Under the pieces are notes generated by a model. The model had not been told where the DNA came from. It searched no databases and was given only the letters and a program-made list of their open reading frames with translations. A program made the position numbers and the translations under genes. From assembly GCF_001314225.1 (NCBI RefSeq), contig NZ_CP012697.1, forward strand, positions 558,001 to 622,000: a stretch of DNA of 64,000 nucleotides. Reading direction: 5' to 3'. Below are positions 41,146 through 49,082 of the stretch, piece after piece. The stretch comes from Microbacterium sp. No. 7 (GTDB taxonomy: Bacteria > Actinomycetota > Actinomycetes > Actinomycetales > Microbacteriaceae). Position 1 is the stretch's first letter, and the number at the start of each line of letters is the position of its first letter.

Positions 41146-42414
41146 TCAGCCCCGCTGCGCTGCGAGCAGCTCGCGGTGCCGGGCCATGAACTCCGCCGCC
41201 ATGTCGGCGGTCGCCTGATCGACGGGCGGGAGCACGACCTGTCCGCCGCTGCGCGTGGGCAGGGCGATCGTCGCGGTCGCGGGGCACGTCACCTCGCCGC
41301 GCTGGTTCGTGCCGCGCAGCTCGACGTCGACGACATGACGCCCGCCGTCGTCGACGCGCTTCGCGACGATCTCGCCCGTGATGCGGTGCACGTCGCCGAG
41401 GTAGTTGAACTTGCGCATCTGGCTGCTGAACCGCACGATCCAGCCGTCGTCGCCCATCCAGTCGGTCAGCGCGTGGTTCAGCCAGGTGTCGCGGAGGATG
41501 CCGTAGTCGTACGAGGTCGCGGTGCCGACCGAGCGCGCCCAGTCGGCGTCCCAGTGCACGCGCTGCGCGACGTCGGGGATGCCGTATTCGTTCGGCACGT
41601 AGAACGGGCCGATGCGGCGGCGGTTGGCGAACGCGAGGCGCGACGTGTAGAGGCCGTAGGGGGTGAAGCCGTATCCGCCGGCGTGGAACACGACGATGTC
41701 GGTCGTCGTGAGCGGCCCCTTGACGCGGGGCTCGATCGCGTCGCCGACCTGCACGTCCTCCCAGTAGCGCGGCTCGGCGCCGCGGGGACGCTCGGCGGCG
41801 TAGGCGGCGTCGAGCTCGTCGATGTCGGCCGCCGAGTAGCGGGCGGGCTCGAAGGCGGGCCGCTTGGAGTCGTCGCGTGCGCCCGCGCGCTCGGTGTGGA
41901 TCGCGATCATGCGCGCGACCGACACGACGTCGGCATCCTGGTTCATGCGCACGTGGCGGCGCGTGACGATGACCGAGCGTCCGGCGAACTCCGACTCCTT
42001 GACCTCGACCTTCTCGAACCCCTCGAACTGGAAGAGCCGGTCGCCCGGGAGGACGGGGCGGTGGTGCTCCCACGAGCTGCCCGAGACGAACACCTGGATG
42101 TTGCGGAACGCCGGGCGCCGCAGCTCCTTGGGCCGTCGGTCGCCCTCCAGCGCCGTGTTGACCGCGACGCCGATGAGCGGCGGCGCGATCTGCGAGCCCC
42201 ACCGGGTCGACACGCCGTACTCGTCATCCGTGTAGAGCGGGTTGTCGTCGCCGTAGCTGGTCGCGAAGTTGCGGATCACGTCGGGGGTGGCGGTGCGGAA
42301 GTGCTCGTGCTTCTGGGTGGGGAAGTAGGCCCCGACCAGCTTCTGCGCCTGCTCGATGTCGGCTTCCTGGAACCGCGTGGACGTGGACTCCGTGGCCTCG
42401 GTGACGTTCGACAT
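41146..42414 (-). CDS. MaoC/FAS1-dehydratase-like double hot-dog enoyl-CoA hydratase
   Basis: A 422-residue protein of two hot-dog halves. The N-terminal half resembles the FAS1 dehydratase region (RTATPDVIRNFATSYGDDNPLYTDDEYGV). The C-terminal half resembles MaoC (YWEDVQVGDAIEP, TTTDIVVFHAGG). The catalytic Asp/His of MaoC hydratases normally lies in a D-x-N-P-x-H context; the N-terminal stretch GDDNPLYTDD has the Asp but not the His, so activity is uncertain. Related double hot-dog proteins hydrate bulky enoyl-CoAs such as steroid side chains. ATG 42414 follows AAGGAGA. It is the first gene of the minus-strand operon and is divergent from the GntR regulator. Confidence 0.8.
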   Translation of the reverse strand: MSNVTEATESTSTRFQEADIEQAQKLVGAYFPTQKHEHFRTATPDVIRNFATSYGDDNPLYTDDEYGVSTRWGSQIAPPLIGVAVNTALEGDRRPKELRRPAFRNIQVFVSGSSWEHHRPVLPGDRLFQFEGFEKVEVKESEFAGRSVIVTRRHVRMNQDADVVSVARMIAIHTERAGARDDSKRPAFEPARYSAADIDELDAAYAAERPRGAEPRYWEDVQVGDAIEPRVKGPLTTTDIVVFHAGGYGFTPYGLYTSRLAFANRRRIGPFYVPNEYGIPDVAQRVHWDADWARSVGTATSYDYGILRDTWLNHALTDWMGDDGWIVRFSSQMRKFNYLGDVHRITGEIVAKRVDDGGRHVVDVELRGTNQRGEVTCPATATIALPTRSGGQVVLPPVDQATADMAAEFMARHRELLAAQRG

Positions 42415-42463
42415 TGATGGTCTCTCCTTGCACTCGTGACCATGGGGGCCATCCAGCAACCTC

Positions 42464-42480
42464 AGTAGAATCATTTTACT
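42464..42480. promoter_or_regulatory. Near-perfect 17-bp palindrome AGTAGAATCATTTTACT
   Basis: The two halves are complementary at all but one position around a central C. It sits in the AT-rich island between the divergent MaoC-like operon and the GntR gene, at promoter distance from the MaoC-like start (42414), so it is a strong candidate operator for GntR or another regulator. Confidence 0.6.
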
Positions 42481-42544
42481 ATATAGGATGGTTCGAGCAC
42501 GCGACGCAAGATTCCGGGGGTGCCGGTGACTCCTTCCCAAGGGC

Positions 42545-42556
42545 TTACCCAGGTAA
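42545..42556. promoter_or_regulatory. Palindrome TTACC-CA-GGTAA upstream of the GntR gene
   Basis: Perfect 5-bp arms with a 2-bp centre lie 32 bp before ATG 42589, and AACC repeats follow. An autoregulatory operator for the FadR-type regulator is likely but inferred. Confidence 0.45.
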
Positions 42557-42588
42557 CCTTCTTAACCAAACGTGAGGAGTGGGTTCTT

Positions 42589-43407
42589 ATGTCTCTCGCA
42601 GAATCCCCGAATGGTGCCGGCGGTCGCGTGCTGAACGTGGGCCGGCTGGTCAGGGCGCCCAAGACGGCCGAGATCATCGCCGCCAGCATCCGGAAGAGCA
42701 TCGTCCAGGGCGACTTGAAAGAGGGTGACTCGCTGCCCTCGGAAGCCGATCTGATGGCGCAGTTCGGCGTCTCGCGGCCGACGCTGCGCGAGGCGTTCCG
42801 CATCCTCGAGACGGAGTCGCTCATCAGCATCCGCCGCGGCTCGCGCGGCGGGGCGCAGGTGATGACGCCCGAGCTGTCCACGGCGACCCGCTACGTCGGA
42901 CTGCTCCTGCAGATGCAGCGCACGACGATCGGCGAGATCTTCGAGGCACGATCGGTCACCGAGGTCGCGGCCGCACGCCTGCTCGCCGGCCGGCGCGTGA
43001 AGCAGGATCTCATCGACCTCAACGACGTCATGACCCAGATGTCCGACCTCGTGCCCGCCGTCAGGGAGAAGGATCCCGCGGCGCTCAAGGAGTGGTCGGA
43101 CCTGTCGCTGGGCTTCCACCAGATGCTCGTGGAGCGGTCGCGCAACCGTGCGCTGTACCTGCAATGGTCCCTGCTGAGCGAGATCATCGAACGCCATGCC
43201 GAGGAGACGGTGGTCCGTACCGTGGATCATCCGCAGACGGCCGAGACGGTGCGCAAGTCGCTCCGTTCGTATCAGAAGCTCATCGAGCGGATCGAGCAGC
43301 GCGACGCGTCGGCGGCCGCGGATCACTGGCAGACCCACATGGAGGTCTCCAGCAAGATCCTCACCGGCCGCGGCGAGTCGCAGTCGATCGTCGAGCTGTT
43401 CGACTGA
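42589..43407 (+). CDS. GntR-family regulator, FadR/FCD subfamily
   Basis: A 272-residue regulator. The N-terminal winged helix is KTAEIIAASIRKSIVQGDLKEG, PSEADLMAQFGVSRPTLREAFRILETESLI and the wing RRGSRGGAQVM. The C-terminal all-helical FCD domain includes IGEIFEARSVTEVAAARL and a metal/ligand-site His in SLGFHQMLVE. FCD regulators usually sense organic acids or acyl-CoAs and repress catabolic operons. ATG 42589 is preferred because GAGGAG (42574-42579) precedes it; GTG 42520 would add 23 residues. It is divergent from the MaoC-like/SDR/P450 operon and followed 19 bp later by a crotonase, so it probably controls both sides. Confidence 0.93.
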   Translation: MSLAESPNGAGGRVLNVGRLVRAPKTAEIIAASIRKSIVQGDLKEGDSLPSEADLMAQFGVSRPTLREAFRILETESLISIRRGSRGGAQVMTPELSTATRYVGLLLQMQRTTIGEIFEARSVTEVAAARLLAGRRVKQDLIDLNDVMTQMSDLVPAVREKDPAALKEWSDLSLGFHQMLVERSRNRALYLQWSLLSEIIERHAEETVVRTVDHPQTAETVRKSLRSYQKLIERIEQRDASAAADHWQTHMEVSSKILTGRGESQSIVELFD

Positions 43408-43426
43408 GCCGACCAGAGGAGAGAAG

Positions 43427-44209
43427 ATGACAGACGCCCCCGCACCCATCGCGGACGTGCGGATCGAGGACGCCGGCGAGATCCGCCTGCTCGTCCTCGA
43501 CCGCAGCGAACGCCGCAACGCGCTCACGGTCGGCACGGTCGACGCGCTGCGCGCCGCCGTCACGGGGGCACGGGGCGCAGGCGCGCGCGCCGTGGTCATC
43601 GCCGGCGAGGGCCCGTCGTTCTGCGCGGGCGGTGACCTCCCCAGCCTGCAGGCGATCGCCGCCGAGGGCAGCGCGATCGTCTCCGACGCCATCTACACGA
43701 GCTTCCACGGTCTCGTGCGCGCGATCCGCGACGCGCCCGTCCCGGTCATCGCCGCTGTGAACGGGCATGCCCTCGGGGCGGGGCTCGACCTGGCGCTCTC
43801 CTGCGACCTGCGGTACGCGGCGCCCGACGCGCAGTTCGAGAGCACGTGGCTCAAGGTCGGGCTCATCCCCGGCATGGCCGGCGCGCATCGCCTGCCCGAG
43901 GTGATCGGCTCGGGCAGGGCGGCCGAGATGCTGCTGCTCGGCCGTCGCGTCGATGCCGAGACCGCGCTCGCGTGGGGCCTCGTCAACGGCATCGCGGCGG
44001 ACGGCGACGTGCGTGGCCTCGCCGTCGAGACCGCGCGACGGCTCGCGCTGCTGCCGCCCCTCGCGCTGCAGCGGACCAAGGCGGCGTTCCGCCGCCGGGT
44101 CGACCACGGACTGGAGGAGGAGTTCGCGACGCTCGGCGCGCAGCAGGGGCAGCTCCTCACGAGCCCCGAGTTCGCCGAGGCGACCGCTCGCCTGAGCCGT
44201 CGCTCCTGA
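43427..44209 (+). CDS. Crotonase (enoyl-CoA hydratase/isomerase) family protein with altered catalytic residues
   Basis: A 260-residue crotonase. The oxyanion-hole segments SFCAGGDLPSL and HALGAGLDLALSCDL are kept, and VGLIPGMAGAHRLPE is the usual helix. Compared with rat enoyl-CoA hydratase, the two catalytic Glu (144 and 164) map to Asp121 and Trp141, so simple hydration is unlikely. Isomerisation, thioester hydrolysis or ring cleavage are the family alternatives. The neighbour at 63139 keeps both Glu. The start is ATG 43427, 19 bp after the GntR gene, with an AGAGGAGAGAAG site. An alpha/beta-hydrolase follows after 10 bp. Confidence 0.9.
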   Translation: MTDAPAPIADVRIEDAGEIRLLVLDRSERRNALTVGTVDALRAAVTGARGAGARAVVIAGEGPSFCAGGDLPSLQAIAAEGSAIVSDAIYTSFHGLVRAIRDAPVPVIAAVNGHALGAGLDLALSCDLRYAAPDAQFESTWLKVGLIPGMAGAHRLPEVIGSGRAAEMLLLGRRVDAETALAWGLVNGIAADGDVRGLAVETARRLALLPPLALQRTKAAFRRRVDHGLEEEFATLGAQQGQLLTSPEFAEATARLSRRS

Positions 44210-44219
44210 GCGGGGCGGC

Positions 44220-45068
44220 ATGACGACCGAACCGGTCGCGCCGCTGCCCGTCACGGGCACCGTGGTCAGCGGCGGTGCGCGCATCTCCTACGGCATCGGC
44301 GGGGCGCCCGACGGGCCGCCGGTGCTGCTCGTGCACGGCAGCCGCGCGCACCGTCACTGGTGGGCGCGGGTCGTGCCGCTGCTCGCACCCCGCTGCCGGG
44401 TCGCCTGGCTCGACCTCAGCGGTCATGGCGACAGCGCGCACCGCGACCGGTACGACGCCGACACGTGGGCCGGCGAGGTCATCGACGTCGCGGGCGAGCT
44501 CTCGTCCTCCGCACCGGTCGTGCTCGTCGGCCACAGCATGGGCGGGCGGATCGCGGCGGTCGCCGCCGCGATCGCGCCGCCGGGCCGCTTCGCTCGGCTC
44601 GTGCTGCTGGAGGCGCGGCTGTGGGCGCGCGGCGAGACGGAGCGTCCGCCCCTGCGCACGCGCTCGTCGCCCGCGGTGTTCGACGACCGCGAGGCGGCCG
44701 TCGAGAGGTTCCGGCTGTCGCCGCCGCAGCAGCTCGATGACGAGCCGCTGCGGAGCCTGCTCGCCGGCGCCGCCCTCGAGCCCGCCCCGGGCGGCTGGCG
44801 GTGGAAGTACGACCACCGTGGGATCCCGCCGCTCGTCGGCGACGACATCCTCGACCGGCTCGCGCGCGTCGACATCCCCGTCACGGCGGCATGGGGCTCG
44901 GCGAGCGGCATCATCAGCGGGCCCGAGTACGCGCGCGTGCTGGCGGAGACCGTCTCGGCGCCGCTCGACACGCACGTCGTCCCCGGGGGCGGGCATCATC
45001 TTCCCGCCGACTCGCCGGAGGCGACGGCCCGGATCATCTCCTCGGCGATCGATGCAGGCTCGCGATAA
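44220..45068 (+). CDS. Alpha/beta-hydrolase (paralogue of 15028-15864)
   Basis: A 282-residue alpha/beta-hydrolase with the oxyanion strand LLVHGSRAHRHWW, the nucleophile elbow GHSMGG, LDLSGHGDS and the catalytic His in VPGGGHHLPADSPE. It aligns along its whole length with the hydrolase at 15028, including GGWRWKYD. Two diverged copies in one cluster suggest two different lactones, esters or diketones. It starts 10 bp after the crotonase stop and is probably in the GntR-crotonase operon; the ribosome-binding site is weak (GGGGCGG), so coupling is likely. A low-GC region follows before the next gene. Confidence 0.9.
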   Translation: MTTEPVAPLPVTGTVVSGGARISYGIGGAPDGPPVLLVHGSRAHRHWWARVVPLLAPRCRVAWLDLSGHGDSAHRDRYDADTWAGEVIDVAGELSSSAPVVLVGHSMGGRIAAVAAAIAPPGRFARLVLLEARLWARGETERPPLRTRSSPAVFDDREAAVERFRLSPPQQLDDEPLRSLLAGAALEPAPGGWRWKYDHRGIPPLVGDDILDRLARVDIPVTAAWGSASGIISGPEYARVLAETVSAPLDTHVVPGGGHHLPADSPEATARIISSAIDAGSR

Positions 45069-45095
45069 AAGGGCTATATTAGTTATATATATCCA
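45065..45095 (+). promoter_or_regulatory. AT-rich promoter island with TATAT-N5-ATATA repeat
   Basis: The region just after the hydrolase stop is almost pure AT in a GC-rich window and carries short inverted arms around 45075-45090. It probably holds the promoter of the nitronate-monooxygenase-like gene at 45123. No clear -35 is seen. Confidence 0.4.
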
Positions 45096-45122
45096 GACCA
45101 CGCGAGACGCATCGGAGTGTCC

Positions 45123-46100
45123 ATGCTGAAGACAGAGTTCACGGAGATGTTCGGGATCGAGCATCCCATCACGTGCGGGGGCATGCTCGGCGTCGGCAAG
45201 GCGGAGCTGATCGGCGCCGTCGCGAACGCCGGCGCCCTCGGGTTCCTCACGGCCCTCACGCAGCCGACGCCCGAGGACCTCGTGCGCGAGATCGAGCGGA
45301 CGCGCGAGATGACGGACCGTCCGTTCGGCGTCAACCTCACGATCCTGCCCACGCTCAAGCCCGTCTCGCACGAGGCCTATCGCGACGCGATCATCTCGTC
45401 GGGGATCAAGGTCGTCGAGCTCGCGGGGGCCGATCCCGCCCCCCACCTGCCGGCGTTCAAGGCCGCCGGCGTCAAGGTGATCCACAAGGCGACGAGCGTG
45501 CGGCACGCCCTCTCGGCGGCGAGGAAGGGCGTCGACGTCATCAGCATCGACGGCTTCGAGTGCGCGGGCGCGCCGGGCGAGGACGACGTCCCGGGGCTCG
45601 TGCTCATCCCCGCCGCGGCGCGCGCGCTCGACATCCCCGTGATCGCCAGCGGCGGGATCGGCAGCGGTGCCGGTCTCGCAGCGGCCCTGGCGCTGGGCGC
45701 CTGCGGCGTGAACATGGGCACGCGATTCGTCGCGACGAACGAGGCCCCCGTGCACGAGAACGTGAAGAGGCAGATCGTCGCCAACGACGAGACCGACACC
45801 GTCATCGTGTTCCGCGAGTTCTCGAACTCGTCGCGCGTGGCCAAGAACTCGATCTCGCTCGAGATCGCCGAGATCGGGCGCCGTCCGGGCGCGACCTTCA
45901 AGGACGTCGCCCACCTGGCCGCGGGCGTCCGCGGCCGCGAGCGCGTGCTGGGCGCCGGCGACATGGAGGACGGCATGTGGTGGGCGAGCCAGGCGCAGGG
46001 CGTCATCCACGACGTCGACTCGGTCGAGAACGTCGTGCGCACGATCGTCGCGGACGCCGAGGAGATCATGACGCGACGCCTCCCCGCGCTCGTCGTCTGA
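45123..46100 (+). CDS. Nitronate monooxygenase-like FMN-dependent enzyme
   Basis: A 325-residue TIM-barrel flavoprotein of the nitronate monooxygenase / 2-nitropropane dioxygenase family. CGGMLGVGKAELIGAVANAGALGFL is the N-terminal barrel segment, HKATSVRHALSA and VISIDGFECAG precede the phosphate site, and ASGGIGSGAGLAAALALGACGVNMGTRF binds FMN. Many actinobacterial members act on nitronates or propionate-3-nitronate, but members in catabolic clusters may be dehydrogenases or enoyl reductases of unknown substrate. I prefer ATG 45123, 5 nt after GGAG; GTG 45117 is possible. It is a single gene, ending just before a strong bidirectional terminator. Confidence 0.88.
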   Translation: MLKTEFTEMFGIEHPITCGGMLGVGKAELIGAVANAGALGFLTALTQPTPEDLVREIERTREMTDRPFGVNLTILPTLKPVSHEAYRDAIISSGIKVVELAGADPAPHLPAFKAAGVKVIHKATSVRHALSAARKGVDVISIDGFECAGAPGEDDVPGLVLIPAAARALDIPVIASGGIGSGAGLAAALALGACGVNMGTRFVATNEAPVHENVKRQIVANDETDTVIVFREFSNSSRVAKNSISLEIAEIGRRPGATFKDVAHLAAGVRGRERVLGAGDMEDGMWWASQAQGVIHDVDSVENVVRTIVADAEEIMTRRLPALVV

Positions 46101-46127
46101 GCCCTGCGGGAAGAGGACGTACGAAGA

Positions 46128-46163
46128 AGAGGAGCGCCCTCGCATCGGCGAGGGCGCTCCTCT
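46128..46163. terminator. 16-bp stem, 4-nt loop: bidirectional terminator
   Basis: A 16-bp perfect stem (46128-46143 with 46148-46163, loop ATCG) lies in the 80-bp gap between convergent genes. The T-poor tails fit GC-rich actinobacterial terminators. This is the clearest terminator in the window. Confidence 0.85.
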
Positions 46164-46180
46164 CCATCCTCCGGGGATCG

Positions 46181-47656
46181 TCAGCCGACGACGATGCCGA
46201 CACTCTTGACCTGGAGGAACTCCTCCAGGCCGTGCCGGCCGCCCTCCTTGCCGACGCCGCTGATGCCGAAGCCGCCGAACGGGCGCGCGACGCGCAGGTT
46301 CGTGGCGCCGTTGATGAGCGTCTGCCCGGCATGCAGCTCGGTCGCGAGGCGGATCGCGCGGTTGAGGTCCCTGGTCTGCACGTACGACGAGAGCGAGTAC
46401 GGCGTGCTGTTGGCCAGCTCGAGCGCCTCCTCCTCGGTGCGGAAGCGGAAGATGGCGAGTACGGGGCCGAACACCTCGGTCTGCGCGAGCTCCGACTGCG
46501 GGTCGACGTCGGTGAAGACGGTCGGCTCGATGTAGTAGCCGTCCGCGAGCTCGCCGCCGATGCGGTGGCCGCCGGTGACGAGGGTCGCGCCGTCCCGCTG
46601 CGCGCGCTCGATCATCCCGAGGATGCGGTGGACCGCGTCCTCGTTCACGACGGGACCGGTCAGCACGCCCTCCTCGAAGGGGTCGCCGGGACGGTTCGAC
46701 TCGGCGATCGCCGTCACGCGGGCGACGACCTCGTCGTAGACCGTGTCCTGCACGAGCATCCGCGTGGCGAAGGCGCAGCCCTGCCCCGCGAGCGCGATGA
46801 GCGAGAACCGCGTGCCGATCGCGCACGCGTCGTCGAGGTCGGCGTCGTCGAACACGATGTTGGCCGACTTCCCGCCCAGCTCGAGCAGCGTCGGCTTCAT
46901 CGTCGCCGACGCCGACTGCAGGATCCTTCGTGCCGTGGCGGGTCCGCCGGTGAAGCTGATCTTGCGCACGAGCGGGTGCTCGACGAGGGCCTGGCCCGCT
47001 GCGGCGTCGCCGGGCAGGACGTTCACGACGCCGGCGGGGAAGCCCGCGCGCTCGACGAGGTCGGCGAACAGCTCGGCGCTGAACGGGGTCAGCTCGGAGG
47101 GCTTGACCACGACGGTGTTGCCGGCTGCCAGCGCGGCGGGGATCTTCATCGCGAGCGAGATGAGCGGGCCGTTCCACGTGATGATGATCCCGATCACGCC
47201 ATAGGGCTTGGCGATGGTGTATCCGAACTCGCCGTCCGCCGTCGGGAGACCGTTCACGTCGCCCAGGATCTTGTCGGCCCAGCCCGCGTAGTAGCGCGTC
47301 CACTCGGCCGCGTTGATCGGGAACCCGCGGCCGTAGAGCAGCGGCGTGCCGTTGTCGAGGGCGCCGCGGCGGGCGAACTCCTCGGCGTTCTGCTCGATGA
47401 GGTCGGCGAGCGTGAGCAGCAGTCGGCGACGGATCGCCGGGCTCGTGCGCCGCCACGACTCGAAGGCCTCCTGCGCGACGGCGACGGCCTCGTTCACCTC
47501 GGCGGGTCCCGCGAGGGGGATGGCGGCGTTCGCCGCCCCGGTCGCGGGGTCGATGTGCTCGTGGGCGCCGCCGGAGCCGGCCGTTCGCCGCTCCGCGCCG
47601 ATCCGCAGGTGCACCGGGGGCGGTGTGCGGTCGATGGCTTGCCTGTTCTCGGTCAT
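46181..47656 (-). CDS. Aldehyde dehydrogenase (third)
   Basis: A 491-residue aldehyde dehydrogenase. WNGPLISLAMKIPAAL gives the oxyanion Asn, LLELGGKSANIVF the general base and ALAGQGCAFATRM the nucleophile Cys. The C-terminal GISGVGKEGGRHGLEEFLQVKS is typical. ATG 47656 follows AAAGGAG, and an 18-residue extension to 47710 is unlikely. It is a monocistronic minus-strand gene divergent from the TRAP binding-protein operon at 47772, so the intervening AT-rich promoter may be shared. It is distinct from the other two aldehyde dehydrogenases of the window. Confidence 0.94.
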   Translation of the reverse strand: MTENRQAIDRTPPPVHLRIGAERRTAGSGGAHEHIDPATGAANAAIPLAGPAEVNEAVAVAQEAFESWRRTSPAIRRRLLLTLADLIEQNAEEFARRGALDNGTPLLYGRGFPINAAEWTRYYAGWADKILGDVNGLPTADGEFGYTIAKPYGVIGIIITWNGPLISLAMKIPAALAAGNTVVVKPSELTPFSAELFADLVERAGFPAGVVNVLPGDAAAGQALVEHPLVRKISFTGGPATARRILQSASATMKPTLLELGGKSANIVFDDADLDDACAIGTRFSLIALAGQGCAFATRMLVQDTVYDEVVARVTAIAESNRPGDPFEEGVLTGPVVNEDAVHRILGMIERAQRDGATLVTGGHRIGGELADGYYIEPTVFTDVDPQSELAQTEVFGPVLAIFRFRTEEEALELANSTPYSLSSYVQTRDLNRAIRLATELHAGQTLINGATNLRVARPFGGFGISGVGKEGGRHGLEEFLQVKSVGIVVG

Positions 47657-47712
47657 GCCTGCTCCTTTGCTGGGTCCGTGCCGGGCCGCCGTGTGACATC
47701 GGCGACCCAATG

Positions 47713-47740
47713 CAGTACATTTATTAATCTATATGGTTCA
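47713..47740. promoter_or_regulatory. AT-rich divergent promoter island
   Basis: A stretch dominated by A and T between the divergent aldehyde dehydrogenase (47656) and the binding-protein operon (47772). Several -10-like hexamers occur; no convincing palindrome or -35 is seen. Confidence 0.35.
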
Positions 47741-47771
47741 TACCTGCGACACCTGACGAAGGAGTTGGGAC

Positions 47772-49082
47772 TTGAGATCACATCGACGGGGGCGCTCGGC
47801 GCTCGCGGTCACAGCACTGTTCATGTCCACCGTTCTCGTGGCCGGATGCTCCGGCGGGAGCGAGGGTCCGGCGGAGACGTCGGATCCGCAGGACACGTCG
47901 CCCGCCGCCGTCGGCGGTCTCCCGGCCGGCGCAGGCAAGGACGACTACATCGCCGCCTTCGCGGACGTCGACCCGATCATCCTGGGCACGCAGCTCGCGG
48001 GTCCGCTCGGCTCGCTGACCAACGAGGCGCGCGAGCGCTACCTCGCGCAGGTCGAGGAGTGGAGCGGCGGCAAGATCACGTTCGACATCGCCTACTCGCT
48101 CGCCGCGGCGCCGTTCGCGGAGGTCCCGAACGCGCTGAAGGACGGCCGCCTCGACATCGCGTTCGCCTCCGCCGGGTACAGCCCCGACATCTTCCCCGCC
48201 AACGCCATGCTCGAGAACGTCTCGGTCGCCGGCGTCGGCGCGCCGATCGGCTACATGGCCACCACCGGCACGCTCACCGAGATCGCCTCGAGCCACCCCG
48301 AGTTCCGCGAGGAGTGGGAGGCCGAGGGCCTCGTGCCGCTGCTGTGGGTCGAGAGCGGCAACCTCGCGGCCATCTTCTGCTCCGAGCCGCGTGACACGCT
48401 CGCGGCGCTGCAGGGCGGGCAGATCGCCGTCTCGGGCCGCGTGAAGTCTGCGGAGGCCCGCGCCCTCGGCATGGAGCCGGTCTCGATGTCCTACCAGGAG
48501 CAGTACGAGGGCCTCGAGCGCGGCGTCATCGACTGTGCGCTCAGCGGGCCGCAGGCCGCGAACACCGGCGGCATCATCGAGGTCGCGCCGCACGTCGTGA
48601 TGGACGCGCCGTCGACCTTCTCGTTCACCGCCTCCACGCTGCTGGTCGCCCAGCGCGTGTGGGACGAGCTGCCGCTCGTCGCCCGCCAGCTGCTCTTCGA
48701 CCTGCTGCCGACCTACATCGCGGGCACCATCGCGCAGAACTACGCCACGATCAAGGTCGCGCTCGACGTCGTGGACGCCGCGGGCGGCTCCATCCTCGAG
48801 CTCGACGAGCCGGCGCGCGAGGCGCTGCACGCCGCGAACGAGGAGATCCTGGGCGAGATCCGCTCGTCGAGCCACTTCGCCGACCCCGATGCGCTCGCCG
48901 ACGCGGCACGCACGACGGGCGAGCGCTGGATCGGCCGGCTCCACGACGCCGGCTATGACGGCTGGGGCGACAGCTACCAGGGTCTCGTCGACGCCTACTC
49001 CGACGCCGAGCCCACGATCGAGGAGTTCGAGGCGTACGCCGAGCTCGTCCTCGAGGCGCAGAGCTCCGACCGGCCGGAGTGA
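47772..49082 (+). CDS. TRAP transporter solute-binding lipoprotein (paralogue 4)
   Basis: A 436-residue lipoprotein starting at a TTG codon with AAGGAG 7 nt upstream. The signal helix ends in VLVAGC and a linker rich in Ser, Pro and Thr follows. The shared block GAGKDDYIAAFADVDPIIL precedes EARERYLAQVEEWSGGKITFD, KDGRLDIAFASAGYSPDIFP and YQEQYEGLERGVIDCAL. It opens an operon with a 3Fe-4S ferredoxin, a dehydrogenase-CMD fusion, a P450, a 2Fe-2S ferredoxin and an SDR. The tie between transport and hydroxylation suggests the P450 of this operon is the first attack on the imported molecule. Confidence 0.9.
   Translation: MRSHRRGRSALAVTALFMSTVLVAGCSGGSEGPAETSDPQDTSPAAVGGLPAGAGKDDYIAAFADVDPIILGTQLAGPLGSLTNEARERYLAQVEEWSGGKITFDIAYSLAAAPFAEVPNALKDGRLDIAFASAGYSPDIFPANAMLENVSVAGVGAPIGYMATTGTLTEIASSHPEFREEWEAEGLVPLLWVESGNLAAIFCSEPRDTLAALQGGQIAVSGRVKSAEARALGMEPVSMSYQEQYEGLERGVIDCALSGPQAANTGGIIEVAPHVVMDAPSTFSFTASTLLVAQRVWDELPLVARQLLFDLLPTYIAGTIAQNYATIKVALDVVDAAGGSILELDEPAREALHAANEEILGEIRSSSHFADPDALADAARTTGERWIGRLHDAGYDGWGDSYQGLVDAYSDAEPTIEEFEAYAELVLEAQSSDRPE

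Noticed and set aside
44157..47720. Very long open frame on the minus strand (over 1,100 codons)
   Set aside because: It crosses several real plus-strand genes, is rich in Arg/Ala/Gly and Asp/Val patterns typical of antisense frames in GC-rich DNA, and shows no domain. The true genes in the region are 44220, 45123 and 46181.
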